A stretch of 64,000 nt of DNA from Lacimicrobium alkaliphilum. Its GTDB lineage: Bacteria; Pseudomonadota; Gammaproteobacteria; Enterobacterales; Alteromonadaceae. Below, in pieces: positions 24,530-33,748 of this stretch. The stretch is from contig NZ_CP013650.1 of NCBI RefSeq assembly GCF_001466725.1, positions 930,001 through 994,000 on the forward strand, read 5' to 3'. Under the pieces are notes generated by a model. The model was given only the letters and a program-made list of their open reading frames with translations. It had not been told where the DNA came from and searched no databases. The translations under genes and the position numbers were made by a program. Position 1 is the stretch's first letter; every line of letters starts with the position of its first letter.

Positions 24530-24589
24530 TAAAATTCGAATGAAATTTTCATTAACCGCTTAGCGGCTAAGATCCGGACAAAACCTTGT

Positions 24590-25543
24590 ATGTACTTATT
24601 TAAGCGAACAAGACCACTTCTGGCCTTTGTTATTCTCTTTCTGCACATGGCTTTTGCATTTCACGCAAGCGCTGCTGATGAGCGGTTTATCATGATAACC
24701 CACGCACCGGATTCTGATCCCTGGTGGAACGTAATGAAAAACGCCGTCAAAGAAGCCAGTGAAAAAATGAATGTGGAGGTCTCGTACCAGAATCCTGCCA
24801 GTGGCGATATAACGGACATGGCCCGAATTGTTGAACAATCAGTAGCAAGTAACCCTGATGGAATCATTGTTACGATTGCCGATTATGATGTGCTCAAACC
24901 TACATTGTTAAAAGCGGCAAAGAAGGGAATTCCGCTTATTACAATCAACTCCGGAACAGAGCAACAAAGTCGGGAGCTCGGCGCGTTGATGCATATTGGC
25001 CAGCCCGAATATGATGCAGGCTTCGCGGCAGGCAAGAGAGCATTGCTTGCAGGCGTTGATAGATTTCTTTGCGTTAATCACTACATTACTAATCCGGTAT
25101 CGGTAGACAGATGTCGGGGCTATGCAGATGCGATTAACGCAGACCTTCAAAAGAGCATGATAGATGCCTCTGAAGATCCGGTACGCATTGAAGCAAAAGT
25201 GCAATCCTATCTGCGTCGTCATCCGCAGATTAACGGCATTCTGGCGCTGGGGCCAACATCGGCGTCGCCCACGATCAGAGTGGTTGAGAAGATGAGGCTG
25301 GGGGGGAAAGTGCACTTTTCCACCTTTGATGTGAGCGAAGATATTGCGCAGAACATCGATGCCGGTGTCATTGCATTTGCGCTTGATCAACAACCTTATT
25401 TACAGGGGTTTATGGCTGTCACCAGTATGACGCTGTATGTGAGGTATGGACTGTCACCGAGGAATAATATGCACACCGGCCCTGCGTTTATCACCAAAGA
25501 CAACTTAAAAACGATTAAGCAATTGTCGGGGACGGTGCGCTAG
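24590..25543 (+). CDS. Periplasmic inositol/sugar-binding protein of the ABC transporter
   Basis: 317 residues: signal peptide about 1-29 (ending HASAA), then a type I periplasmic-binding fold of the RbsB/IbpA group (MITHAPDSDPWWNVMKNAVKEA, GIIVTIADYD, FSTFDVSEDIAQ). Such proteins deliver inositol or pentoses to CUT2 permeases. Its genes for permease and ATPase are divergent, controlled by paired copies of the same operator. It starts the second transcript, which continues with the RpiR regulator, iolB and iolG. Confidence 0.88.
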   Translation: MYLFKRTRPLLAFVILFLHMAFAFHASAADERFIMITHAPDSDPWWNVMKNAVKEASEKMNVEVSYQNPASGDITDMARIVEQSVASNPDGIIVTIADYDVLKPTLLKAAKKGIPLITINSGTEQQSRELGALMHIGQPEYDAGFAAGKRALLAGVDRFLCVNHYITNPVSVDRCRGYADAINADLQKSMIDASEDPVRIEAKVQSYLRRHPQINGILALGPTSASPTIRVVEKMRLGGKVHFSTFDVSEDIAQNIDAGVIAFALDQQPYLQGFMAVTSMTLYVRYGLSPRNNMHTGPAFITKDNLKTIKQLSGTVR

Positions 25544-25645
25544 ATGTCCTTTTCTCTGGTTGCTTCAGGTTAGCTATAGAATGTTTGTTTTATTCACTCT
25601 AGTATTGTTCCAATTTATTTTATCGAGTGTTAGAGATTATCTGTT

Positions 25646-26464
25646 ATGAGCATAAAAGCGGCGAAGGATCTGGAACAGTTAAACGCGGCAATTACGCGTC
25701 AATTCGGTGACCTGAGTAAAAGACTGCAACAAGTTGCAAAGTATGTGTTGGAAAAACCCAACGGCATCGCTTTTGGAACGGTAGTCATGGTCGCCAATGA
25801 GGCCAAAGTGCACCCGTCTACGCTTATTCGGTTTGCCAATGCTTTTGGATTCAGTGGTTTTAGCGATATGCAGAAATTGTTTCAGCACAAATTGCTCAAG
25901 GAGTCTTCTAACTATGAAGACAGAATAAAACTACTCCAGGATGATCATTCTCTGGACACTGATTTTGTTGGTCTGCAGGTGTTGAAGCAGTTTAGCCAGG
26001 CCAATGGCAAGGCGCTTGAGTATCTGACGCAGAATATTAACGCCAGTGAACTCGAAAAAGCCCGGGAAATTCTGAAAAGTGCTGACACGGTTCATGTGAA
26101 GGCTGTAAGGCGGTCTTTCCCCATTGCCAGTTACCTGGCATACCTGCTGAATCACATTAACTTACGTTGTTATCTTCATGATGGGGTAGGGGGATTGCAT
26201 AAAGAGCAGGAACACCTTATTCGTTCAAATGACGCAATTATTGTTATCAGCTTCCATCCTTACGCCAGTGAAACGCAATCCGCAGCGGAGGCCGCCGTTG
26301 CATCCGGTGTCCCTCTTATTCTGTTTACTGACAGCCCGCTGAGTCCGTTAAAGGAGCTGGCGACGGTGTGCTTTACGGTCAAAGAAGCCGAAGTGCATTC
26401 GTTCCGATCACTGACATCGACCATGTGTCTGGTGCAATCACTGGCGATTAGCCTGGCACACTGA
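25646..26464 (+). CDS. RpiR-family transcriptional regulator, probable inositol-pathway repressor
   Basis: 272 residues: N-terminal HTH_6 helix-turn-helix (residues 10-85; EAKVHPSTLIRFANAFGFSGF is typical RpiR), then a SIS sugar-isomerase domain (about 125-265; ADTVHVKAVRRSFPIASYLAY, IVISFHPYASETQSAAE) that would bind a phosphorylated pathway intermediate. RpiR-type IolR proteins are known repressors of iol genes in rhizobia and other proteobacteria. Its position between the binding protein and iolB, with repeated TAGAA-N6-TTCCA sites in the locus, supports that role. A degenerate copy of the site (25577-25592) precedes it. Confidence 0.88.
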   Translation: MSIKAAKDLEQLNAAITRQFGDLSKRLQQVAKYVLEKPNGIAFGTVVMVANEAKVHPSTLIRFANAFGFSGFSDMQKLFQHKLLKESSNYEDRIKLLQDDHSLDTDFVGLQVLKQFSQANGKALEYLTQNINASELEKAREILKSADTVHVKAVRRSFPIASYLAYLLNHINLRCYLHDGVGGLHKEQEHLIRSNDAIIVISFHPYASETQSAAEAAVASGVPLILFTDSPLSPLKELATVCFTVKEAEVHSFRSLTSTMCLVQSLAISLAH

Positions 26465-26499
26465 TTTTATTTTCATACGCTAAAAAGCCAAGGAGATAC

Positions 26500-27309
26500 A
26501 TGTCTTATTTACACAGCAAGCCAACCAAACGAGGTGAATCAGGTTGTATTCAGAACATCACCCCAGAAACCGCAAACTGGCAGTATGTTTCCTTTGCAGT
26601 CTATGACATGTTACCCGGCGAGATGAACCGGTTTTACAGTGACGACCAGGAAACCTGTCTGGTTATCATCAGCGGTCTGGCCTCCGCCAGGGCCGGAGAG
26701 CACAGCTGGGAAAACATTGGCGATCGCATGTCCGTTTTTGAAAAAAAAGCGCCTTACAGCGTTTATGCACCACCGGGTGAGGCTATCGAAATTACTGCAA
26801 ACACAGCCTTGCAAATAGCCATATGCCGGGCGCCAGCAAAGGGAAAATTTCCGGTGAGGTTAATCCGCCCGGAAGATTGTACCTATGAACAGCGTGGTTC
26901 CGGAACAAACACCCGTCATGTTTGCAACATATTGTTCGCCAACATAGAGGCAGAAAAGCTATTGGTCGTAGAAGTGATCACGCCGAATGGGCATTGGTCC
27001 AGTTACCCTCCCCATAAACATGACAGTGATAACATCCCACAGGAAAGTGCACTGGAAGAAACCTACTTTCATAAGATTGATCCTCCTCAGGGATTTGCAT
27101 TCCAGCGGGTCTACACCGACGATCGCAGTATCGATGAAACGATTACCTGTGAAGATAACAGCGTTGTAATGGTGCCCAGAGGATATCACCCGGTGGGAGC
27201 GGCCCATGGTTATGATCTTTACTACCTGAATGTTATGGCCGGCCCATCCAGAGAGTGGGTGTTTAAAAACGACCCTGATCACGAATGGATGATCAACAAA
27301 GCCAACTGA
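26500..27309 (+). CDS. iolB: 5-deoxy-glucuronate isomerase, IolB
   Basis: A 269-residue bicupin with the KduI/IolB fold. WSSYPPHKHDSDN near residue 167 and the later EETYFHKIDP and PRGYHPV segments hold the His and Glu residues that bind the metal. It converts 5-deoxy-D-glucuronate to 2-deoxy-5-keto-D-gluconate. The gene starts 35 bp after the regulator, with AAGGAGATACA before the ATG, and is followed by iolG 20 bp later. Confidence 0.95.
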   Translation: MSYLHSKPTKRGESGCIQNITPETANWQYVSFAVYDMLPGEMNRFYSDDQETCLVIISGLASARAGEHSWENIGDRMSVFEKKAPYSVYAPPGEAIEITANTALQIAICRAPAKGKFPVRLIRPEDCTYEQRGSGTNTRHVCNILFANIEAEKLLVVEVITPNGHWSSYPPHKHDSDNIPQESALEETYFHKIDPPQGFAFQRVYTDDRSIDETITCEDNSVVMVPRGYHPVGAAHGYDLYYLNVMAGPSREWVFKNDPDHEWMINKAN

Positions 27310-27329
27310 TTTTGTATTCGGAGTTTACA

Positions 27330-28325
27330 ATGATTAATATCGCACTGTTCGGGGCCGGAAGAATCGGTAAGATGCATGCTGGTCTGATAGCCGGTTCCGC
27401 TGATGCCAGGCTTCGCTATGTTTATGATACTCACCGTCCTTCAGCTGAGGCCGTGGCAAATCAGTTCGAATGTGGAATTGCCGATACGATCGAGGTGATT
27501 TTAGAGGACGATCAGGTTGACGCAGTACTCATCGCAACCTCAACCGACACACATGTTGATCTGATTGCAAAAAGTGCTTTGGCAGGGAAGGCTATTTTTT
27601 GTGAAAAGCCAATTGATCTTAATACAGAGCTGGTCGAACAGTGCTGGCAGAAAATCAGGCATTGCAACGTACCTATTCAGATTGGTTTTAACCGGCGCTT
27701 CGATCCAACCCATAGTACCTTAAAGAGCAAACTCGTCGAAGGTGCTGTGGGCGAACTGCAACAGGTTATTATAACGAGCCGCGATCCTGATATAGCGCCA
27801 AGTGAATACTTACGCCATTCAGGTGGCATATTTCGCGATATGATTATCCATGACTTCGATATGCTGCGATTTATTACCGGTGAGGAATTCAGCGAGGTTC
27901 ACGCGATTGGAAGTACATTGATCTCTCCGGATCTGAAAGAGTTTAACGATGTGGATAGTGCAATGCTTATGTTGAAAACCCGGTCAGGTAAATTGTGTCA
28001 TATCAATGCATCACGCCGGTGTGTCTATGGTTACGACCAGCGAATTGAAGCCTTTGGCTCCGCAGGAAAGCTTAATTCAAACAACCCCAGGCCACATAGT
28101 GTGAGTGTATCCACGGACAGCGGTACAGATACTTCGAGCGTGCTGAATCCCTTCTTTATTGAGCGGTACACGGAAGCCTACAAAGAGCAGCTTGCGCAAT
28201 TTGTGCGGGCAGTTTCTAAGGGCGAACAACCGTCCCCCTCTTTTGTTGATGGCTTAATGGCTCAGAAGCTCGCTGACGCAGCGCAGCAATCCCTTCAAAC
28301 AGGGCTGCCTGTTAAGCTGGACTAA
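27330..28325 (+). CDS. iolG: myo-Inositol 2-dehydrogenase, IolG
   Basis: 331 residues from the ATG at 27330 (preceded by CGGAG); the earlier start overlaps iolB and lacks a good site. Rossmann motif GAGRIGKMHAG, catalytic Lys in CEKPIDLN, then GFNRRFDPTH and IHDFDMLR, the typical IolG pattern, with His and Asp for inositol oxidation. It makes scyllo-inosose with NAD+, the first catabolic step. It is the last gene of the short transcript before a 440-bp gap. Confidence 0.93.
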   Translation: MINIALFGAGRIGKMHAGLIAGSADARLRYVYDTHRPSAEAVANQFECGIADTIEVILEDDQVDAVLIATSTDTHVDLIAKSALAGKAIFCEKPIDLNTELVEQCWQKIRHCNVPIQIGFNRRFDPTHSTLKSKLVEGAVGELQQVIITSRDPDIAPSEYLRHSGGIFRDMIIHDFDMLRFITGEEFSEVHAIGSTLISPDLKEFNDVDSAMLMLKTRSGKLCHINASRRCVYGYDQRIEAFGSAGKLNSNNPRPHSVSVSTDSGTDTSSVLNPFFIERYTEAYKEQLAQFVRAVSKGEQPSPSFVDGLMAQKLADAAQQSLQTGLPVKLD

Positions 28326-28764
28326 CACGCAGCAACGGGTATTTGAGTTAGCCGTCTCTTGTAACCGGTATTCGTTACAATTTCTAAACATCCGATGCTT
28401 CGGGCTGGCAGCCGCCTGGCCAGTCCGGACCCTCCTTCCTCTCTATTGCGAAAAAAAAGCATGCTTTTTCAGAAAATCCATTCCAAAAAAACTTATTATA
28501 AATCAATTAAATAGTTATTTAATATGGTTGTGTGGAAAATTTATATCGAAATGTACGTTCTATTCCTTGCATCAATAAAAAATACATTCTATATTGGGCA
28601 CATCAAATATGTTGATTATTTGTTAATAAAAATAACTTACACACTAAAACCTACATGGTGCGATCTTGCCTGCATAGTAGTCGACATGGGACTGGTTGAT
28701 GAAAGTCCAATTGTTGAGACCGGTATGACCATAGCCAGTATTAGAAACGATAAGGAATAGATAC
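28326..28764. other. AT-rich leader region of the TonB receptor unit
   Basis: 439 bp. The first part has inverted repeats that may end the iolG transcript (GTAAC/GTTAC around 28360, and the palindrome AAAAAGCATGCTTTTT at 28454-28469). A one-mismatch operator copy, CAGAAAATCCATTCCA, is at 28470-28485. Beyond it, 28500-28660 is very AT-rich and likely contains the receptor promoter and a long 5' leader. A 78-codon frame from 28524 lacks a ribosome-binding site and family features, so I do not call it a gene. Confidence 0.5.
28470..28485 (+). promoter_or_regulatory. Candidate IolR operator, one mismatch, before the TonB receptor
   Basis: CAGAAAATCCATTCCA differs from TAGAA-N6-TTCCA at the first base only. 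It lies 280 bp upstream of the receptor start, just before an AT-rich TATTATAAAT stretch. If functional, it would place the receptor, phosphatase, carrier and monophosphatase genes under the same repressor as the catabolic genes. Confidence 0.5.
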
Positions 28765-30972
28765 GTGAAAGTACATTTTCCATACAAAAGAGCATCACAC
28801 TTAGCCGCCAGTATTTCCGCGATACTGATGTCAACGCCCTCATTTGTTGCCAATGCACAGGAAGACGAGCCTATCGAAAAGATTGAAGTGACCGGTGCGC
28901 CTGTATTCCGTGACAGAACGGCCAGCGTTTCTCCCGGGCTGGAATATGGTGTTAACTTTTTCCAGCAATTTGAGCCGACATCCGTCGGTGACATGTTGAA
29001 GCGCACCCCAGGTATATCATTCAGCAGTGATGTCGGCGAATATGATGCGCCGCAAATGCGGGGGCTGGGTGCGGGCTATACGCAGGTACTTATCAATGGT
29101 CGGAAAGTGCCATCGGCGGGATCAGATCGCGCGGTTTTTGTTGACAGAATACCGGCTGAAATGGTCAAGAGTATACAGATTATCCGTAGCCCGAGTGCAG
29201 ACCAGGACAGTCAGGGTGTCGGCGGTACAATTAATATCATACTAAAAGACGGCGCAAGCTTTGAAGGTGGAAGTATTCGCCTGGGCTTGTTGACCTATGA
29301 TGATGGCAAGCTGCGTACCAGTTCTGCGGCCAGTTATAGCGGAAGCAGTAATGATATGAACTGGAACCTGTCGGCGAGTTTTCAGGAACGCTATGTTCCT
29401 AAAGTGAAATATGAGCGTCGTTACGAGCCGGATGGAACACAAACCGAAGAAGAAAAAGAGGATGACGTAAGAGACAGTGACGACATTACGCTCAGTGGAA
29501 ACGTCACCTATATGCTTGATGATGATTCAAGTCTTCAGTTCACCGGTAACTATGTTTCGACGTCCCGTGAAGAAGACCAGACAGAAACAGTGTATGAAGT
29601 GGAGGATGGTGAATTCACACTGGATGAACTGGTAACGGATGACGTGGATATTGAGGAAGACTCTTATATCTTCGGTGTCGTCTACGATACGTATCTGGGT
29701 TTGGATACCCAATGGGACGTCGCCCTGACTTATAGCCAGATCGAATTAACAGAAGATGTGCTGATCCTTGAAAGAGGGTCTGAAGATGACCCATGGGAAT
29801 ACGCGGGCATTGAAGATATTGATTCTGAGGATTCTGAACTGCTGTTCAATACCTCTATTACTCACAATTTAGCCAACGGTATTGAGTTGAAAGCGGGAAT
29901 CGATGCCTCCCGCAAGGAACGTAACGAAGTGCTCATTGAGTACAATGTTGATGGAGAGACCGGCGTTATAGAGGACATCGACCTGGAACAGCGTTATCAG
30001 GTTGATGAAGACAGGTTGGATGGCTATTTCCTTGGTCAGATTCCGTTTGATGGAGATGCCAAGCTGGAGCTGGGGGTTCGGATTGAACATACTCAGCGTG
30101 ACATTAGTGCCGATGACCTTAGTGAAGATTCGTCCAATACTCACATCAACCCTTCGCTGCATTTCTCAAAGCAATTCAACGAAACAAGTACATTTCGGTT
30201 CAGTCTGGCAAAAACTGTTCGCCGCCCTGACTTCAAACAACTCTCTCCTACCATTCAGTATGATGAACCGGAAGACGGTGACGCTAAACAGGGTAATCCG
30301 CTACTGGAAGATGAGGTGTCCTACGGCGTCGATATCGGGTTTGAAAAATCATTCTCGACCCGGGGTATTTTTGGTGTGAATGCATTTTATCGTGATGTAA
30401 AAGATGTCATCGAGGATGTTGGGGTCGGGACTGCACCCGGTGGTGGTATCCTGTTTTCTTACAATAACGCGGGTGACGGCAGTATCTGGGGCCTTGAGAT
30501 GGACCTGAATATGCCGGTATCGGACAATACAGGCCTGTTTGCAAACCTTACCTTGCTGGACTCCGAGATTACGGATCAGTTTACCGGCAAGGATCGTCAG
30601 TTCAGAGATCAGTCCGATTACATCTACAACTTTGGCGTTACGCACAATATCCCCGAATGGGAAACCAGTATGGGCTTTAGTTATCAGAAGCAGGGAGATA
30701 GTTTTTCGGTTGATATAGACCGCGACGTTATCCTTAGCTATGACGGTAACCTGGAAGTGTTCATAGAAAAACGCTTCGGAGAAGATTATGTACTGCGATT
30801 GACCGGTACAAACTTGCTCGATGCCCACAAGTTTGAGTATTTCGACAACTATGCCGGTGATTCGGCGGCCGAAATTCTTGCTAACCATGTGGCCGGAAAT
30901 ATCGACGAACTGGAAGTTGAAGACGAGGAAGCCAGCCGCGTCATTACCTTAACCTTCAGAGCATTTTTCTGA
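28765..30972 (+). CDS. TonB-dependent outer-membrane receptor
   Basis: 735 residues from a GTG start, with AAGGAA upstream. Signal peptide about 1-31 (ending ANAQ), then a TonB-box-like stretch (EKIEVTG), a plug domain (VGDMLKRTPGISFSSD, MRGLGAGYTQVLINGRKVP) and a 22-strand barrel ending in an aromatic terminal residue (FRAFF). Unusually acidic extracellular loops are visible, such as EEEKEDDVRDSDD. The gene leads a four-gene run with a phosphatase, an organophosphate-type carrier and an inositol monophosphatase-like enzyme, so uptake of an inositol phosphate or phytate breakdown product is likely; a metal-chelate role cannot be excluded. Confidence 0.88.
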   Translation: MKVHFPYKRASHLAASISAILMSTPSFVANAQEDEPIEKIEVTGAPVFRDRTASVSPGLEYGVNFFQQFEPTSVGDMLKRTPGISFSSDVGEYDAPQMRGLGAGYTQVLINGRKVPSAGSDRAVFVDRIPAEMVKSIQIIRSPSADQDSQGVGGTINIILKDGASFEGGSIRLGLLTYDDGKLRTSSAASYSGSSNDMNWNLSASFQERYVPKVKYERRYEPDGTQTEEEKEDDVRDSDDITLSGNVTYMLDDDSSLQFTGNYVSTSREEDQTETVYEVEDGEFTLDELVTDDVDIEEDSYIFGVVYDTYLGLDTQWDVALTYSQIELTEDVLILERGSEDDPWEYAGIEDIDSEDSELLFNTSITHNLANGIELKAGIDASRKERNEVLIEYNVDGETGVIEDIDLEQRYQVDEDRLDGYFLGQIPFDGDAKLELGVRIEHTQRDISADDLSEDSSNTHINPSLHFSKQFNETSTFRFSLAKTVRRPDFKQLSPTIQYDEPEDGDAKQGNPLLEDEVSYGVDIGFEKSFSTRGIFGVNAFYRDVKDVIEDVGVGTAPGGGILFSYNNAGDGSIWGLEMDLNMPVSDNTGLFANLTLLDSEITDQFTGKDRQFRDQSDYIYNFGVTHNIPEWETSMGFSYQKQGDSFSVDIDRDVILSYDGNLEVFIEKRFGEDYVLRLTGTNLLDAHKFEYFDNYAGDSAAEILANHVAGNIDELEVEDEEASRVITLTFRAFF

Positions 30973-30995
30973 GTCAGGTTGGAAGGAGTTAATTC

Positions 30996-32318
30996 TTGAT
31001 AAATCAGTCGGTTACAAAATATTTGAAGGCTAAAAATCGTCTGGCACTGGTTATTTCCTGTCTACTCCTGACTACCAATGCCTGTGCTTCAACAAACGAA
31101 GTGGCTGCGTCTGAAGACGGCCTCAATGTGGGATTTATTGCCTTTGGCGACAGTGGCTACCATGTTGACTATCTGAAGAAGAAGCAGTTTGTGCCAAAGC
31201 GTTCTACAAAGCAGGATTTCATAGACTATGAATATCAGGACTGGCTGGATGATGGCAAAGATCCCAAATACTTTGTGGTTCCGCCTATGCATTACGTAGC
31301 AGAAGTCGACAGTATGGTGAATGCAAGCGGCATGTATCCGGTGGCAAAGGCAATGAAGGGATACTGTCAGCAGAACGAGTGCCAGTTCTCAGTAATGGCC
31401 GGTGATAACATTTATCCTGATGGGGCCACACTTGGGCTTGATGGCAAAGATGACACGACACGTTTCGACGACATGTTTGTGAAACCTTTCGGAGACATGG
31501 GCAAAGACGATCCAGACTATCGTATCTATACGGCACTGGGGAATCACGACTGGAATACATCCAGAGAAGGCGCCATGGCCCAGGTACGTTTTATGGAGAC
31601 ACAAAAACCGTTCTACATGGATGGAATTTTCTATACGGTTAAGCCACCCGCCGGGAATGGGGATATTGAACTATTCGTTATCGACACGGAGGTTATGCTG
31701 GCAGCGGTTGAAGTAAAAGAGGCAGAACTCAACCCTGACGGTAGTGAAAAGGTTCATGATGAAATCGATACGCCCAAGGAATGGACCAAACCCCAGACTG
31801 AGGCGGAAAGGAATATGGTCAGCTGGTTTGAAAGTAAGCTGAAGAACTCTACTGCCAGATGGAAGCTGGTGCTTGGCCATCACCCCATCTGGTCTTCAGG
31901 AGGCAGTAAGTTTGAACAGGCCAGGGTGTTGCGTGAACTGATTTTACCCGCGATGTGTAAGTATGCCGATATGTACATTGCCGGCCATGAGCACTCTCTG
32001 GAACTTCACGAGGACAGTTGCGAAACCGTCTTTGGTGATGGAACGGAACAACCGCCTTTACTACAACTTCTATCCGGTGCTGCCGCAAAACAGCGTGCTG
32101 TCAATGTGCCGTTTAAATCTTACCAGGACAAAAACTATCAGCAGAACAATGCGCTGTGGGTGAAAGGCATGGTGTGGGGCTATTCACATGTGCAGCTGGT
32201 TGATGATGTGGCGACGGTTAAATTGATCACCACCCCCAATGATGGAAGTGCGAAAAATAACGTGGAATTTACTTATCAGTTTAATCGGCGTTCAGGACGG
32301 GTTGAACTCAGCCAGTGA
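30996..32318 (+). CDS. Purple acid phosphatase-like metallophosphoesterase, exported
   Basis: 440 residues from a TTG start with a strong GGAAGGAG site. An N-terminal export signal (residues 14-31) ends near TTNACAS, possibly a lipoprotein box. All calcineurin-type metal motifs are present: GDSG (Asp52), GDNIYPDG (Asp137, Asn138), GNHD (Asn183, His184), GHHP (His295) and GHEH (His331, His333). The closest family is tartrate-resistant-type acid phosphatase. In the periplasm it could remove phosphates from inositol phosphates taken in by the receptor encoded 24 bp upstream. Plant purple acid phosphatases include phytases, which makes the proposal reasonable but unproven. Confidence 0.88.
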   Translation: MINQSVTKYLKAKNRLALVISCLLLTTNACASTNEVAASEDGLNVGFIAFGDSGYHVDYLKKKQFVPKRSTKQDFIDYEYQDWLDDGKDPKYFVVPPMHYVAEVDSMVNASGMYPVAKAMKGYCQQNECQFSVMAGDNIYPDGATLGLDGKDDTTRFDDMFVKPFGDMGKDDPDYRIYTALGNHDWNTSREGAMAQVRFMETQKPFYMDGIFYTVKPPAGNGDIELFVIDTEVMLAAVEVKEAELNPDGSEKVHDEIDTPKEWTKPQTEAERNMVSWFESKLKNSTARWKLVLGHHPIWSSGGSKFEQARVLRELILPAMCKYADMYIAGHEHSLELHEDSCETVFGDGTEQPPLLQLLSGAAAKQRAVNVPFKSYQDKNYQQNNALWVKGMVWGYSHVQLVDDVATVKLITTPNDGSAKNNVEFTYQFNRRSGRVELSQ

Positions 32319-32362
32319 CGCGATACTGACAAATCCTTATTTAAGAAGCTAGTGGTAGGAAA

Positions 32363-33748
32363 ATGAAGCAGTTGTTGCACTTTTTTCAGTCAGGAGAGGA
32401 CAAACCGGTTAGTCCTGATCTGGAATACATCAATCAGGAATACAAACGTCATCGTCGCAATATTATTTGGGTAATCACCTTATGTTATGGGCTGGGATAT
32501 GTTTGTCGCCTGGCTTTTAATGTAGTGAAAAAACCGCTGATGGATAGCGGCGTCTTTACACCTGAAGAGTTGGGTATCATCGGTTCCTCGATGCTTTATG
32601 GCTATGCTCTGGGTAAATTTACTAATGGCCTTCTGGCAGATCATGCACATGTTGGCCGTTTTTTTGCTGCAGGGCTTTTTCTCTCAGCAATGTCCAACCT
32701 GGGAATGAGCTTTTCTGATTTGGCCTGGGTGTCGGCGTTGCTTTGGGGGTTAAATGGTTGGTTTCAGGGCTTTGGCGCGCCATCCAGTGTTGTTTCCATG
32801 GCAAACTGGTACACCAATAAAGAGCGCGGTCGGTACTATGGAATCTGGAGCACGGCCCATTCCATTGGCGAAGGGTTAACCTATCTTGGCATTGCATGGC
32901 TGATTGCAGCAGCCCCCAAAGGGCTGGGCCTGGACTGGCAATGGGGCTTGTGGACACCGGCGCTGATTGTTGTGATCGCAGCAGTGATAGTCTGGCGTTT
33001 TATCCCCGACAGGCCTCAGGCACTGGGTTTGCCTCCGGTCGCCCAATGGTCGTCAGACAAAGGTGCAAAACCTGCCGTTGCTCAATCGGAACCGGTATGG
33101 CGTACACAGCTTAAAGTACTGACCTATCCGTCAATATGGATTCTGGCGGTAGCCAGTTCCAGTATGTACATAACCCGGTACGCGATAAACAGTTGGGGCA
33201 ATGTATATTTACAGGAAATCCGTGGCTTTGATCTGTTTGATGCAAACCTGTTTATTTTCTTCAACACCGTGGCCGGTATTCTCGGTTGTTTGGTTTATGG
33301 CTTTGTGTCCGACAAGCTGTTTGATGCGCGCAGACCACCGGCAAACCTCATTTTCGGGCTACTCGAGCTTGGCCCTCTGCTGGTCATTTTCTATGGTCCA
33401 CAAGAGCCCATTATTCTGGCGATTGCGCTGGTTGTGTATGGTTTTGGTTTAAGCGGCATTTTAGCCTCCCTTGGCGGCCTTTTTGCTATCGATATCGCGC
33501 CGAAAAAAGTGGCCGGTGCGGCGATGGGGTTTATCGGTGTGTTCAGCTATCTGGGAGCAGGAATGCAGGACTATATAAGTGGTAAACTCATCTATGAAAG
33601 CGAGATCATTTTCACGTTTCCGACACAGCAAGATAACTTCAATGTGTACTTTTATAATTATGATAAGCCAATACTGTTCTGGGTAGGGGCATCGGTGCTG
33701 TCAGTAATTCTGGCAACATCACTTTGGAAAATCAGGGCGGCAGATTAA
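32363..33748 (+). CDS. MFS carrier of the organophosphate:phosphate antiporter (GlpT/UhpT) type
   Basis: 461 residues with twelve hydrophobic helices. NGWFQGFGAPSSV near residue 135 and the early GYVCRLAFNVVKKPLM segment are the hallmark motifs of the OPA family (GlpT: glycerol-3-phosphate; UhpT: hexose-6-phosphate). OPA members exchange a phosphorylated solute for phosphate across the inner membrane. Placed between a phosphatase and an inositol monophosphatase, this one is a candidate for inositol-phosphate import. I know of no characterised OPA member with that substrate. The next gene begins at the base after its stop. Confidence 0.88.
   Translation: MKQLLHFFQSGEDKPVSPDLEYINQEYKRHRRNIIWVITLCYGLGYVCRLAFNVVKKPLMDSGVFTPEELGIIGSSMLYGYALGKFTNGLLADHAHVGRFFAAGLFLSAMSNLGMSFSDLAWVSALLWGLNGWFQGFGAPSSVVSMANWYTNKERGRYYGIWSTAHSIGEGLTYLGIAWLIAAAPKGLGLDWQWGLWTPALIVVIAAVIVWRFIPDRPQALGLPPVAQWSSDKGAKPAVAQSEPVWRTQLKVLTYPSIWILAVASSSMYITRYAINSWGNVYLQEIRGFDLFDANLFIFFNTVAGILGCLVYGFVSDKLFDARRPPANLIFGLLELGPLLVIFYGPQEPIILAIALVVYGFGLSGILASLGGLFAIDIAPKKVAGAAMGFIGVFSYLGAGMQDYISGKLIYESEIIFTFPTQQDNFNVYFYNYDKPILFWVGASVLSVILATSLWKIRAAD

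Larger units (their letters stand above)
24127..24589. other. Divergent control region of the inositol locus
   Basis: 463 bp between the permease gene (minus) and the binding-protein gene (plus). It holds two exact copies of TAGAA-N6-TTCCA, one close to each gene. The stretch between them (about 24340-24470) is less AT-rich and may be a remnant of an older gene; I see no intact frame of note in it. Direct GGAA repeats at 24253-24266 may be part of the same control site. Confidence 0.6.

Noticed and set aside
28524..28760. 78-codon frame in the TonB receptor leader
   Set aside because: No ribosome-binding site, AT-driven composition and no family features; it fits better as untranslated leader.
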